A stretch of DNA of 64,000 bases from Branchiostoma belcheri (lineage: Eukaryota; Chordata; Leptocardii; Amphioxiformes; Branchiostomatidae), in the NCBI RefSeq assembly GCF_001625305.1, contig NW_017804464.1, positions 1,730,589 through 1,794,588 of the forward strand, given 5' to 3'. The position numbers and the translations under genes were made by a program. Shown piece after piece: positions 27,251 through 40,700 of this stretch. The first letter of the stretch is position 1. Each line of letters begins with the position of its first letter. The notes below the pieces were generated by a model. It saw nothing but the letters and a program-made list of their open reading frames with translations. It made no database searches and was not told where the DNA came from.

Positions 27251-27999
27251 GAGTTTAATAATAGTAAGTAAAATAGATAAAACATTGAGAACTGCATACA
27301 GAAAAGTTTCGTTGCTGTTACACTGGCTTATTTTGAGTATCACAAATCTGTCTACGAATACACTATTGATGTCTTTTGTTTGCGCAAAACTTATTGGAAG
27401 AAGAAATACCTCCTCAGGTCTTACGTCCCTTTTGAACTTTTTCTCTTACACCAATTATTCATAAACAAAGACGGGATAAACTTGACTTCTCCCTTAAGCT
27501 TCACATGAAATTGAAGGACGCAGACAAATGGTGGGCTCTCCTGACAGGTAATACCGCAGAGATCCGCCCTGATGCAGCAATTTTCTTCCAGGAGAAAACT
27601 CCCGACATGGTCAATATTCCCGGATTAGTGCTGCTGGCGTACGTCTATCTATAGACCCCTGTATTAAGACTTACGGCAGACATGCTTTACTCTGAAGGAT
27701 TAGTCTCCACCTAGGCGCATCCCCCGACCTTTATCTGTGTGTTGGAATCTAATCAAGGCATTTTTCCAAGCTAGGAGACTCCAGCGCCTATTGATAGCCT
27801 TAGTTACCGAGCGACTTAGTCACGGTTGACGAAAATGTGAACTTTATTATCAGATTTGTCAGAATAGTTGGGAGTAACAACAAACTACAGCTTCTAATAA
27901 CATGTAACAGGAATTCGGAGATCTCATATCTCTATGAAATATATAGCTTTAAAATACGTGGTTTTTGGATTAATCTTACTGATTATGCAAATGTAGCAT

Positions 28000-28268
28000 G
28001 AATTTCATTTGTGAATGTCCTGTCCTATTCGATATTCGTTGGTAAAGTTGTAATTACAGAGTATCCTCATTAATTACCATGCTAATTTCCACAATTTAGG
28101 TACATCTCTGTGTACGCTACCTACATACCAAGTATCATCACTATCCATAAAGGCCTTTTATAATTATGCTAAGTAATGCTGACCGCAAATATGCGGAAAC
28201 ACACACACACAAAGGCACACGCACACACCAAAAACAATACCTCCATTTCACGGAGGTAATAAACCTAT
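28000..28268 (-). mobile_element. Second copy of the CCTCCATGAAATG repeat family
   Basis: On the minus strand it starts ATTACCTCCGTGAAATGGAG and runs through a GT-rich stretch (an (AC)n run on the plus strand at 28,200-28,230), like the TGTGACTGTATGTCTGTCTG zone of the 6.6-kb copy. The distal boundary is uncertain. Confidence 0.45.
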
Positions 28269-30105
28269 TGAAGCGATACGGTGACCTATGACACGACATA
28301 CAGTACACTGTGACTCAACAGGGTTGGTGCTGTGAAACAGATGGTACACTTTCTATCACCGAAAGGTCCTCTCCATCTGTTTCAGGGTACCAACGTCAGG
28401 CAATTAACGGCAATGCACAACACAGAGCTTGATTTGTTGTTGTTTTAATCCGTTGTCAAATTTGTCAGGGCGCGCTACCCAATTTCATGGTGGCTGAACT
28501 TGGACAAAGACGTTCGTCGAAAAATTCAAACTTCGAGATAAAATAGGGAATAATCCGTCCATTTATCACCAGACATCTGTGTATCACCGGCGGCAGAATT
28601 TCTGACCTGTTTCCTCTTGTGTTTTGTACTTTTAGAGCAAAGGCCAGTATTACGCGCTTGCACAAAGGGCCCAGTTTTAGTCTCTACAGATAGCAGTCCG
28701 AAACCAAACGTAAAGAAGTCTTTTTCTTGGGAAATGTTGTTGTTTTGGAGTTGGATGTTATACGTAAGGTAAGGGTTTTAGTATTTTTATTTTGTTGAGA
28801 AAACAGACTTTCAGCCATGTTTGTGTTATCTGGATCGCTAAAGAAGATATAGGTTTTCATGCGGTCATCAGCTGTCCAGAGGGGTCAGGGTTCTCAATGT
28901 GCGGGCAGAATTCACGCATGCTTGCGATGTATGGATTTTGTTTATCATTTTGATCTAAATGGTCACTTTAGAGGTTGGACTATCCTGATAATGTGTTTTT
29001 CAAGGTCTGAAACTTTTGACCACTTTGTTCTGACATAATTCCCATATATTAACATAGGAAAGCCAATTACTGGGCTGTGGCCATAATAGCAAACCAGAGG
29101 CCTAGCCTCGATGGGATGTTCCTCACGTTCCAACTGGAACTCCCATAGAGATCATTTGGCAGAACTTTCAGCAAGGCAAGAGAATAAAAAGGGTCGCCGT
29201 TCCCACACCCCACCCCAACACGGACGATTCACGTTCATTAAACACCTGTAATAGGGGTCATGCCGTCTCCACGGAGGGCAGGGGGAGATTGAATTCTCAC
29301 TCTTTTCGATCAGGGAACCAATTTGACGCTCTTTTCTGCAGCACGGGAAGATCCCAAAAGACACGTAATGATGGCGCTTTCAGTTCACCGTGTTCTGTAG
29401 CAAGACCCAATTCATGGCACGAATTTCTATCTTTATTTCTATCGTAAAGGTACACACGAGAAAAGATACGGAACCTTTACGCGTTCTTTAAGGCATGTGT
29501 AAAGAGTGGGTTTTGTGCAGTTATTATTACTTCTTAGTGGTATTGCTCATTGAACACGTCTAGGCACTGAGCTAGGTTGAAACGATAGATATATGACTAT
29601 GCCAGAGGATGGCAGTGGATTTTTGTTTTGAAAGCTTTGAAGCATATGGGAGGGAGTTGCGCAATTTTGCTGTCTGGGGAAAGAAACTCTTGCTGTAGAA
29701 GGACTTTGAAACAGTGAATTTGAACGGTGTGACGATGTGAGATGGAGGAGAACCTAGTGGCACACTAAAAATTCTCAGTGGTAGCTATAGAACAAGTAGT
29801 ACGGCTTCTAAACAGCGCCTGTGACAGTATCTGTAGAAGAGAGACAGCTGAGAGGCAACGTTTTGTCTGTGAAAGAAGCAGCCCAGCTTTCAATTACTGT
29901 ACTTCATATTTTGACCCACTGACATTAGAATGACTTTCTGGCAAGCACATCAGACACCCGAAGGTGCATACTGTAAAGGTGAAATCCGCATAGTTCCAGC
30001 CCTATCGTTCAGCGACAAGCAGGTGTTTCGCTGAGATGTGCTACAATAATTAGTTGGAAGGTCATGTCATAGCTCTAAGTTGTTATACCCTTATACTCAC
30101 ACTTA

Positions 30106-30149
30106 GGGAGCGCTGAACGCTGTCCCAGGGAGCGCTGAACGCTGTCCCT
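30106..30149 (+). repeat. 22-bp direct repeat, two copies
   Basis: AGGGAGCGCTGAACGCTGTC recurs immediately. The unit contains the palindrome AGCGCT. Local slippage product. Confidence 0.9.
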
Positions 30150-31610
30150 AGCATCATCCAATGCCTTTTCTCCCTTTATTCCTTTAGGATGAAATATAAT
30201 CATTTCACACAGGGAAAAAAATTGCCTTTGAACCTGCATAACCCCGTCCTGTATTATATCCCACATCAAGGGTATAAGAATTAAGTCAAGTGCAAAATGA
30301 AACGGCAACGGTCTCTGGTTATGCTTCGGTTTGAAAATTCCGAACGCGAGCAAAGCCTGCATACGACGAACCACGAGAAACCAATAAATCTGACTCTTAA
30401 ATGGATCTAACCGGTCGGAATGTGCTGAACCTCAAACGTAATTTTAAAGATACTCTATAAAACCTACAAAGTAACGCGCTGAATGTGGCTAATAGATTTA
30501 TATCATGTCGTAAATTGGGTAAAGAATGGATAAATGATTTACCAAAGACTTGCCATTATCGGGAGTAATTTACCCACATATTTAAATCTTCACTGAGGAA
30601 CTTTAGGGTCATAATTCATTCCACTTTGTCCTTCTGTGCACTTGAAGATTTTAGGACTCCATGGGTTACGAGAAACCAAGTACAACATCAATGAGCCCTT
30701 GAATTTGGTCCCCATTGTAACCTTCGATTAGCGACCTATTCTCCCCGGCTATGAATATAGATGGAAGGATAAAACCCTCCGGTAGCTCCCAAAAGGCGAA
30801 CGACAGCGGCGCCCATCAAACATGTTCAGATATCACTTCAGTGGTTTCATCCTTTTAACCTCTCCATCTCCTTTTGTTAAGTGGCATCAATGCGGCCATG
30901 CTGTCATTAGGGTTTATAGAGCTCTCATTACACAAATCTCACGTGTAAATGTCACATCAAATGTCAGTAACAATTTCGTAGAGAAAGTAAAATTCCTAGT
31001 AAATCAGACAGTAGAAAACATTCCACTTCACCAGTAGGTTCCCCGCCAAGGCCAGGTTGTACAAGCACTTGTATCTCCATCGATTTAAATGTTAGCTATG
31101 GTTTATTCCTCTGTTGTTTGAAGTAATTTATCACGTTTGAAAGCTTTCAACTTTTGCCACAGTAGTTGATGTTGTAGGAAAATGAGAATCCCGTCAATAA
31201 AAGCTAAGGTTTCTGAACTGAAACCGTTTGAAGAGATAACATTTCGTATTGAACGACAATTTCAATAGACCCTATTGATTCCTGTCACGCCAAGGAGTTA
31301 CCGCTGCTTTCAAAATCACCACACTGGTTAATAATATTCCTGGAATATTCTATGGGTGCTCGGCATTCTCACATTGAACAATTCCTGGTCTATTACCATC
31401 GGGTCCAACACATTTCACGGTGAGGGATTCATACCAGCGTGTGATAATGCTCCTGACGTGATTTTTTTCTTCAAACATGTTGTGGGCGATGCAGTTTTTT
31501 TCCTGCCAGCCTTTCTTCTCTCTTTATCACGATGCGCAATGTTCTCCGCAGAAAGCTGCAAATCCCCTTACCGTTAACTTAGGATTTATATCAACCTTGC
31601 GGGGGCGATG

Positions 31611-32340
31611 TGGAAATGAAGGGGCAGGGAATCCACCACACGCCCTGCATCGTAATCATGCTGGTCCTTAGAAATTCTTTAAAGTTCTCTATCAGTGAAT
31701 CCGTGAATCTGCTACTTCCAATGTCATCTAAACAATGTTGCCAGGGGTGCCTTGGAGCTGTAGGATCCGGTCAAAATGATGATACTGTTTGCTCTAACTT
31801 GCCTTTAGATTTTCAAAATATCTTTTTAGACTTAATATCTTTTCACTGTATAAAGAACATGATATTGTGGCTTTGTGAGTGTGTGCGTAACAAAATAAGT
31901 TGTAACTCGAGCGTACGTCACATTGCCCATGTCCTTTTGTAATGCTAATAAAATATCTTAAAAGTGCGGTTAGTACCTGTATGAACAGTCAGGGAGCAGG
32001 GAATCTACCACACGCCCTGCATCGTAATTGTGCTGGTCTTTAGAAATACTTTAAAATTCTGTATCAGTGAATCCGTGAATCTGCTACTTCCAATGTCATC
32101 TAAACAACATTGCCAGGGGTGCCTTGGAGCTGTAGGATCCGGTCGAAACGATGATACTGTTTGATCCGACTTTTAGATTTGATATCGTTTAGATTTAATA
32201 TCTTTTCACTGTATAAGTCACTTGATTATTTCTATGTGGCATAACAAAATAAGTTGTAACTTAAATATACGTCACATTGCCCATGTCCTGTTTGTAATAC
32301 TAATAAAATATCTTGAAAGTGCGGTTAGTACATGTATGAG
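31611..32340 (+). repeat. Tandem duplication, two units of about 365 bp
   Basis: Unit 1 (31,611-31,975) and unit 2 (31,986-32,340) are roughly 88 per cent identical by eye. Shared words include CCACACGCCCTGCATCGTAA, CAGTGAATCCGTGAATCTGC, CAGGGGTGCCTTGGAGCTGT and TAATAAAATATCTT. It is the youngest larger duplication in the left half. Open frames in unit 1 are disrupted in unit 2, so it is unlikely to be coding. Confidence 0.85.
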
Positions 32341-33103
32341 CCATTATAGATGGAAGAACGATAGAGCTTTTACCTAACCAGTCATTACAAGCACCATCTA
32401 CTATGATATATATTATTACCTTTGAACGTATTCTTTGAAAATATATTCTTTAATATGTGCATCAAATACATGAACAATATCATGAATAGCATGAATACGT
32501 CGGAATAGATTATCATTTACGGCACAGTTGCAATTATACTGTTTTTTTTTTCAATCGAAGACTGATTTGCATGTACAAGAGCGATAACTATACTTTCTAT
32601 TCAAGTACACAGTTAACTCAACATGATTTTATTTGCTAGTTGGGTCATAGATAGTCAATCACCGGTCAGCGTTTATAGGCCATAAATAATTTAACTCGCT
32701 TCCTGGTAAAGGTTAGCTGTCTCGTACAATTCTTGTGTAAACATTTCCACCAAGGAGCAGCCCTGATAGCAAGCTTCCAAACATGAATTCAAAATTGTAT
32801 CCGAAGTCCTTCTACATTTCACTTTCTGAAAAAAATGAATTCTGAAGTCGTTTCCATTATTTTCATTGCCGTCCTGGTGGCAAAATATCGACCATCTGCT
32901 CTAACTTTCCTTTACATTGTAGTCAATCGTCCGTGAAAGATAGTAAGGAAATTGCAAATCAATACGAAACACAAAACATAGTTCATCAAACGTAGACATC
33001 TTGTCTCCGTGACGTTTATGATTCAAAGTCAGGAAGTTGAAACCTTCAGCTGAAATATGAAGAGCCACTGGCTCTCTTCATCAAGATGCACTTGGTATGC
33101 TAT

Positions 33104-33432
33104 TTGGGTCTCGAAGGAAAATTTTGGAATTCTCCTTCACAACTTAATCTTCTGTTGCTTAAGGTCTGGTCTCAATATAAAAAGCTGTGGGAATTCCTTG
33201 CAATGGGGAATGTCGTTTTTTAATGTCGTGATATATATGGCTAGGGATAAAAGCCTCTGGACCCCGAAGTTGGTTCCCGAAGGACAATTTTGGCGTTCTT
33301 CTTCACATTTTTATCTTCTTCTGCTTATGGTCTGGTCTCTATATGAAAAGCTGTGGGAATTCCTTGCTATGGGGAATGTGGTTCTGTAATATCTTGATAT
33401 ATATGGCTAGGAATAGAAGCCTCTGGACCCTC
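33104..33432 (+). repeat. Tandem duplication, two units of about 170 bp
   Basis: Both units share GGACAATTTTGG.GTTCT-like starts, TCTTCT.CTTA.GGTCTGGTCTC, AAAAGCTGTGGGAATTCCTT and ATATATGGCTAGG followed by AGCCTCTGGACC. Second unit from about 33,276. The 110-codon frame across the repeat is a consequence of it. Confidence 0.8.
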
Positions 33433-34524
33433 TGAGCACACCTCTTTTTCATATATAGCGTGGTATTCTCGGGAGGGAGGGGCTATTGCCCGTCTTCTTG
33501 GCATGTTATCATGTTCTTTACTTCAGGGCAGCGGAAAGGGTTCTGAAAGGATGATATACTGTTTCCATTTCACTTCTTGATCTCTGAACGTCAAAAGGGC
33601 TAAGTTCAATGTAGGGACTTGTATTGGGATATCATTCTTGGTGGACGGGAGCCAGAGATAAAAAAGCCTCTTACAATAGCAAATAGTGAATATATATACA
33701 AGTAATATCGACCGTGATTATGATCCATACATAACTATCAAATATTGATACAGCATCTAGTAACGTCATCGTCAATGATTTCATTTTTGACCATCTGGTG
33801 AATTTCGATGTTTGATGATAATTATGTGTTACTGCAATCTATTTTCTTGTAACACGGTTATACTTTTTCTTGGGATTAACAATTGCAACGGCTGCTACGA
33901 GAATGATTGGGAGTTCCAAACTTTCCATGTGAAATATAGACAAGCCTAATTTTCGAGGTGCAACCCAAGTCACATGTCAGCACTTTGCATGGCAGAAAAA
34001 ACCTTGGGCGGTTGAAGATTAAGATGGGCTCAGAAACAATATTACCAAAAATAAATAAAAAAAAACCTAACGACAAAATGATATTAAACAAAGAAACCCC
34101 ACTGGGCAGCTAGCAGCAAGCCACCCAGACATGATTTACCGGTTTTCATAAGCTTACCGATCCTAACCGTCGGCAATGTGAGTAATCTTCTCATTGGCTG
34201 TCTGGTGGGAACTACTTGAAAGCTTATGCAAATGAGCCGGAGGTACTTTGTGCTGTAGCCTGCTGCAGAGCGCCTGTATCTCGGCAGCTCTGCAGTGCAA
34301 AAGCCATCTCAGTAGAAGCTGTGCTGGATACCTTTTATATCTTCTGTACATGAAGACATTTTGTAACGCGATGGGGGAAATACAGTTGCACGGTGTGTGA
34401 TGGGCGCTACTACTGAGAAGTTGTCTAGAGTGTGCTTATCTCTGTGGGATTTTGCCGGCTTTAATTTCATTCCCAGTGTGGTATGTTGAAATGATGTACA
34501 TGGACTCTTTGTCCTCTATTACAG

Positions 34525-34578
34525 GACCTTCGAGCCAGGTGTACTGCGGCGCTATGGCCAACACATCGACTCTCTGCG
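34525..34578 (+). CDS. Candidate upstream exon of the receptor gene
   Basis: A 54-bp segment lies between a pyrimidine-rich acceptor (ctctattacag) and a strong donor (gtaagt). Read to end in phase 1, it joins the first certain exon, which needs two bases to finish a codon. The join gives ..CGAMANTSTLC-E-TLDIRGPLRVV. GluD2 has an N-glycosylation sequon at a comparable distance before LRVVTV, and here NTS falls there. The frame also contains an ATG in fair context (gctATGG), so this could even be a first coding exon. The intron to the next exon would be 3.1 kb. The other two frames are also open, so coding status is not proven. It could instead be a non-coding first exon or chance splice sites. 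Confidence 0.4.
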
Positions 34579-37500
34579 GTAAGTACATGTATTAAACATT
34601 GGATTCTCTACTTCATTCAGATGTATTTGTTGCCATTCTGCCGATGTGGCACATCATGTATAACCTTGTAGCCTACAACTTCAAGCAAGATAGAAACCTT
34701 TCGAATCATGACTTTAAGAAACTAAAATTGTTGAACTTTAACTATATATAGCTATAAGCAACAGCCAGCATCGTATCGAATGCAGAACTATTGTTCTATG
34801 ATATATATATATATCATTTTTCTACTATCTACGAACAGTTGCAGAGCCAAGGGAGGCTTACTCCATTGGTAGTATGTATAAACAGACGTCTGTGTTTAGA
34901 CCCCCAACCTTTATATAGACATTGCGCCATGGAGTGCGCGTCGCTACATTGTGTAGTTGACGACAGGACGTTTCATTACAAACGGCATTGAGAGGAGTAA
35001 TTGCTTTTCCCCAGTTTGCTACTACACTTTAGTAAGTGATGAGTTACTTACGATTTGGAGATCGTATCAATGTTCTTTTAGTACTTAGAAGACTTTATCT
35101 GCACTATCCCAGCGCCGTGAGCCCGACAGCGGGGGTAAAAGGCAATTAGATCATTCATCCCATTTGCTGGCGTAATTTGTGTGCGTACAGCGATGCAATA
35201 GTTATCGCGGATTAGAATCTCCATGGATGGTGTAGCTAGCGCATGGAATTCTGAAAGCAAGGAGGCACAGCAAGGGTTGTATATATACAGTGGAGCCGAG
35301 AAAAATGTTTTAAAAAACTACTTGCTACAGGGCTATACTACTGGCAAGGTGTACGTTTCTGGTACTTAACGTATTCAAAACCTTTAAAAAATCCCTTAAT
35401 GCAAAATTAGGTAAATATATAAAATACTACTTCGTGATTGAAAGAAAAAACGAAACTCATGATTAGCCCCATTCTATTTTAACACTATAACACTATATTA
35501 AAGACTGATGCTGGTCCTTGTTATTTTAGTTATTAGAATCTTATGTTTTATTCTATACTTCTATTTTGTTCTATGATCAATCGTTGCCATGCAATAAAGT
35601 TCAGCGTCTTCTCTTATCAAAACTGAATGTAAAACTTAACTTCATAAAGACTTAATCGCAAAGGTTAACTTTATTTTATTTTATTTTATTTTATTGAGAT
35701 ATAATAAAATTGAATCATTCGTAATTGCTTTCGTGAGGCTTTTTTTAGTAACATCATCATAACCAGATTATATTCAGATTATACGACGCGACAACACAGG
35801 TTTTCCAGGTTCCCAAAGCCTGCACCATGTGATAATCCAATCTCAACTCACTCAGCAATCAAACCTGTAATGATGTGTGGCCTAGTGGATTAAAGGTTCT
35901 CGGATTTTAACGACCACATTCCCTACGGCTTAATAATGACCACCTCCAACGGCGCCCTCATCATTCCAATAAATAACTTTAACGAGCCTTCATCAGACAA
36001 ACTATCAACCAATCAACATATGGGCAACCAAAGCTGAGTCTAGTTTGTCACCAAAACTATCACCAAATCTTTATTTAAACCCTGGTAAAAGCATAATAGA
36101 TTTGCCATTCTTCTTTTGACTATGATTATGATTCCAGTCCTTCTTTCTGTGAAAAACACATTCAATGTGTATCCATGCATTCAGGCCTAGTTAAGGCACA
36201 TTGTACATTTGTGGCGTTCATAGTCATATGATGTTCGTGGGAGAGATGAAATTCAAAGATAATGTCCTCTGTGGGACGTCTCTTTCCCTATAGTGCATTT
36301 CCTTCTTTCTTGTTCATATGCATTGCCCCAGGCAACATCCAACATCAACAAACCATTACTCATGTATGGCACAAATACATTATTTCATCATTCCCACTTC
36401 AGGCTTGGGGCTTTCGATACTTTTATGTCTCCCAAGTGTGTTAACGGGGTTCAATATATACGGCAGACTTTTTCAAACTCTAATATCACGTTAGAACGTG
36501 TAGGTTTGCAGGTTTTTGATTTAGAGGACATCTTCTGTTTATAAGTCCTCAATATTCAGTCAATGGCATGAAGAGATCTTCTAACGATTTTTAAAGATTG
36601 CAGATCGTTAGTTTTCAGCTTAATCACTACAGTTACTCAAATCACCATACATGGTATACCAAAATTCTTGAACAATACTCAACACGAGAAGCGTGCTAGG
36701 GTACAGACTGTGTTCCACCCAAAACTGTTGGCCATGTACAATCATTACGTATGCGATTGGTTAATGAGATGTACTAAAACCAGCTGAGACGCCACGCTAA
36801 AGTAGCTTGAAGAGTCATTCAAAGTCATTGAACTTGACTGATGAGATAAGGTGAAGTGTAACGGAAGAAAGAACTGCCTCAAAAACTTAATGTCAACATC
36901 AAAGTCAAGGTTAAGGTCTCAATAGTTAATTTATTGCAAAACATGTTAGGAAACTGCGATTCATACTATTGTAGAGGTATTAATTAAGTTTGGCACTCTA
37001 TCTGAAGATAACAAAGGCAATACAAAATAGAAGCTACAAGTAAACGGTAGATGATTTTACCTCCAGTGGCATAGAACGTACGGGATGGCACCTATAAAGA
37101 ATTGTCAATGGTCGTGACTAATATATAGGAACGAACTCCTCGCCCTACTATAATGTATTAATGTGTATCACGACAGTATATCAGACGGTCATGATGACAC
37201 ATTTAAACGTTGATGCAGGTTGACAGATGACGGAAGAGGCTGACAAATTCGCCGAGAAAGCAAAACCGTTCCAACACCATCTGCTGTGAAGCCGTCCATA
37301 AAAATCGTTTAGCCGGAGCTCCCCCACTGATGACATGCATCAGCAAAAATATCTCTTCAAAGTCTTTCCCTGTCAACGGTTCCTGCATAAAGAATTAATG
37401 GTGTCACTTCTTGTCTGTATTCATCATTTCCGGGGGACCGACTTTAGCTTTTACCATTTATCCCTTATTACCCCTTAGATACGCATCATTCTACATAATG

Positions 37501-37698
37501 AAAAATGCCAAAAGGTTAGGGCAAGACTGTACGGAAAGATTACTTTGCTTTTTGTGAAACGAACGCATATGAACAAATTGACATATGTTGCCTTGGGTAT
37601 TTTCAGTGCATTTTGTATTTACCGTTCAAAGAATCAATCGAAAATGTCGAGTATACTCTATTGTATCTACTGTCAAACTTCATCAATTTATCTTTCAG
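34579..37698. other. Probable intron or intergenic sequence before the first certain receptor exon
   Basis: AT-rich with a (TTTTA)n tract. I searched for amino-terminal-domain exons of iGluR type and found none that I can support. Confidence 0.5.
35670..35696 (+). repeat. (TTTTA)n microsatellite
   Basis: About five copies of the pentamer TTTTA. Confidence 0.9.
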
Positions 37699-37742
37699 AG
37701 ACTCTTGATATTCGCGGACCACTCCGAGTCGTCACGGTGCAC
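37699..37742 (+). CDS. Receptor exon: start of ligand-binding lobe S1
   Basis: This 44-bp exon has acceptor tttatctttcag and donor gtaagt. It carries two bases of a split codon, then TLDIRGPLRVVTVH. The string LRVVTV is the beta-strand that opens S1 in delta receptors (LRVVTVLEEPF in GluD2), so it marks the boundary between the amino-terminal domain linker and the ligand-binding domain. It ends in phase 0 and joins EPPFIIREYE in the next exon, recreating the family's EEPF-like motif as H-EPPF. Confidence 0.85.
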
Positions 37743-40700
37743 GTAAGTTAACAGACATCAACAGTCATAATTTCTTAATGAAGACTAATGTTAAAATCTA
37801 CACAATTACCATAATTTTACGATAATTGTAATTGCTCTGACCGCCACTTAGTCTTCTTGCACATTGATTTACTAATGAGTAATTTGATTTTGCACCTTTA
37901 TCTGGTAAAAAAAATCAGTGCTAACATCATGATCCAGTTGGAATTGGTGCTATGTTAAGATGTTCCCTACTTTTGGTGACATTTCCATGATCCCATGGCA
38001 CACGAGGAGTTCCAATCTTCATGCAATTCAATCACAAGCCTTATTTGGTTCAACAACTGGGATGTAGTTATTTTTGCTGCGGGCAGTTGCCAGTACTTGC
38101 CAGCCACTCCAACTGTACATTATTACACAAAAGATATATATGAGATGCAAGAATTGCCTTTAACTGTCTTTACTATGTTCATCAATGTTTCCCAAATAGA
38201 TGCTTTCGTGATTTACTGTATGTGTCCATCTTTGCCTATGGCACAAGAGCTGTATGGATGAATACAGAAATGAAATATGGCTTTTGTCAAAATAGGCGAA
38301 CTTTTTTTAGCTTAGAAGTTCCATGTTCCATAACATTTTCCATTAATCATTGAATAATGCTCTTCTTGTCAACGTTTTGCTGATGGCAAGGCACACCCTT
38401 TTGCGACACAGGACAGCGTCAGTGCTTTTTCGCCCTCGACAGCTGGTTTCATTTCCAATTTTATTACCCATTCGTCAAAGTGACATTCCTGGAAATTAAT
38501 CTCCACACGCTCGCTTTTTTCCAGGAACCGCCATTCATCATCCGTGAATATGAGGCTGACGGACAGCCCAGGTTTGTTTGTTTGTTTGTTTGCATAACCA
38601 GGAAAAACCGCATCAAGGCGTAACACACCAGTTTTCTTCTTCTTTCGTCCTGTCGATAACAATTAGATTATCAGCAGTTGCGCATACATTATGTGAGTTA
38701 CAAAAAATATGACCGGTACAAATATAAACAAAGGGAAATAAAGGTAAGGGTACTAAGGAACATGTGGGTAAATGATTCTGTGAGTGCAAAAGATGACGCA
38801 GGACGTGTAAGGGCGACAAGCTACGTAAGATACACGTACTGGGGGGCACTGCTACTCCTATGGATAAGTCTGGAGGGTTCTTTTGCGTGCTCTCTAAACA
38901 TGGGACCTTCAGATTCACTTCCCATCTGTACAAATGTCCTCAAACTTATCTAGATGCTCAATTCAACATGAGTGAAGTGAGGGAATTTGTGTTAATGCTT
39001 TTCCCACAGGCACACTATCGGGACCTGTAAGGGATTCGAACCCATTACCCTTGAAATCAACGACTCTAACTAAGGTTACTAACGTCCCACAGGTACAAGG
39101 GCTTCTGTATCGACATGCTGCACAAGCTGGCGGACATGCTGGGCATCTGCTACACCATGTACGAGGTGCCTGACGGGAAGTACGGGGCCGAGCACGAGAA
39201 TAACACCTGGAACGGCATCATCGGAGAAGTCATGGCCGGAGTATGTCTGGTTCCAACCAGTTTTAACCAGATCTAACCAGATATGGTCCAACCTTTTCTT
39301 GTTTCATCTCTAGCAGGCAATATGCGCAGGGAAATAGCATTGGCGTTACGCTTGAGAAGTTTGTGTTCCAAAAGGTCATCTCAGCGCTGAAAGCAATCGC
39401 TCACGCGATAATTTTTCGTGAACGCCCATAACTATATCTTATCATCTAGAACATATATTTGGTCTATAATTCAACATATATGTGGTCAATTAAACACATC
39501 GCTAGACGCATCCCATGTACATTGAGTTTTAGGTTCAAACATCATGACTGGCAAACTTTCCCTGGTGGCGACTAATTGTACAAGCCTCCTGGCACCTTTG
39601 ACCCCTTGCAGCGATCATTGTTGTATTACCTGGTAACAAGTCTCTCATGAGCTTGATCGGGCAGGGCTTCTAAATCATAGAGCCGGCAAAACCTCTCGCG
39701 GATTGTTAATTGAACCCAGCGGCAGGCCAAATAACCCCCTCTAGTCAGCCGAAACTAGGCCAGGCTCACAAAAGACATATTACCACTACAAGGTTAATTG
39801 CTGACAAGTCATGATTTGCTAGTCATTATTTTGTCAACATAGATTGTAATCCACATGGGCTTGGTCCTGTTGCTGGTATGGTCAGAGCACCAACATTCAG
39901 TTCTGGTTTAGGGCCTGGTTAAACCTGTCGTAGGATCTTCATACAATCACAAACTGAGGGCAATTCTATGGTTAGTTATATGTGTACGTGTGTGGTACAA
40001 AATTCAACTGTCTTGTTAACAAAAGGGCTTCAACCGATCCTTTTTAACAGTGCTACTCAATGCAAAATCAAATGACCACTTGTAGGCAATAAGCTAGATT
40101 TTACGATAGACATATGACTATGCCAAAAGTTGAAAGGGGAATGTTTGTTTTAAAATCTTGAGAATTGTATGCGGAAGGGAAGCATGTGTTTGAGACGTTG
40201 CCGGACGTTGGTTCTGCCACATTCTTCTTGGAAACCCTACGACACTAGACTCGCATGAAAGCCTACGATGAATAGGACAAGGCCATGTATAACATGATGT
40301 TCACGCTCCTTTCAGAATGCGGAAATGGGTCTCGGTCCCATCACCATCAGCTCTGCCCGGGAGACCGTGGTGGACTTCACCAAGCCCTTCATGGAGTACG
40401 GCACGGGGCTGCTGATGCGCAAACCCGAGCACGAGGAGCAGAACATGTTCGCCTTCCTCATGCCGTTCGAGCTGGTGGTGTGGATGTGCATCCTGGTGGC
40501 CATGCTGATGATGGGCTTTCTTCTCTTCGCAACGAGCAGGCTGCGTTACAGGCTAGTATCTCATACAGCATCATGGCAACGTTTCAACTAGTTTTCAACA
40601 CAAGAGAATGAACTCGCCCATTTCTGATCTTCTTCAGTATAACTGATGACCCCACGTGACCTAATATACCGAGAGCAGAGGATCAAGGGTGGTTGGACTG

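Larger units (their letters stand above)
27251..31610. other. No gene recognised apart from repeats listed
   Basis: The segment 27,460-27,560 has an open frame ending at a donor-like ctgacag|gtaata (..LKDADKWWALLTG), without recognised similarity. A motif CGATAGATATATGACTATGCCA at about 29,584 recurs as CGATAGACATATGACTATGCCA at about 40,104, a short dispersed repeat. Confidence 0.5.

Noticed and set aside
26881-27343. Minus-strand frames rich in Phe/Leu/Tyr resembling membrane segments
   Set aside because: They are reverse translations of the A-rich SINE tail.
27460-27560. Exon ending ..LKDADKWWALLTG before a gtaata donor
   Set aside because: No acceptor of quality and no similarity to iGluR amino-terminal domains or other families.
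39005-39092. A functional tRNA gene on the minus strand
   Set aside because: The T-arm is good, but the stems are imperfect and the downstream body is the SINE body, so it is a tRNA-derived element.
40312-40503. Minus-strand and +1 open frames over the M1 exon
   Set aside because: Shadows of the GC-rich receptor exon. The frame with MGLGPITISS is clearly the coding one.
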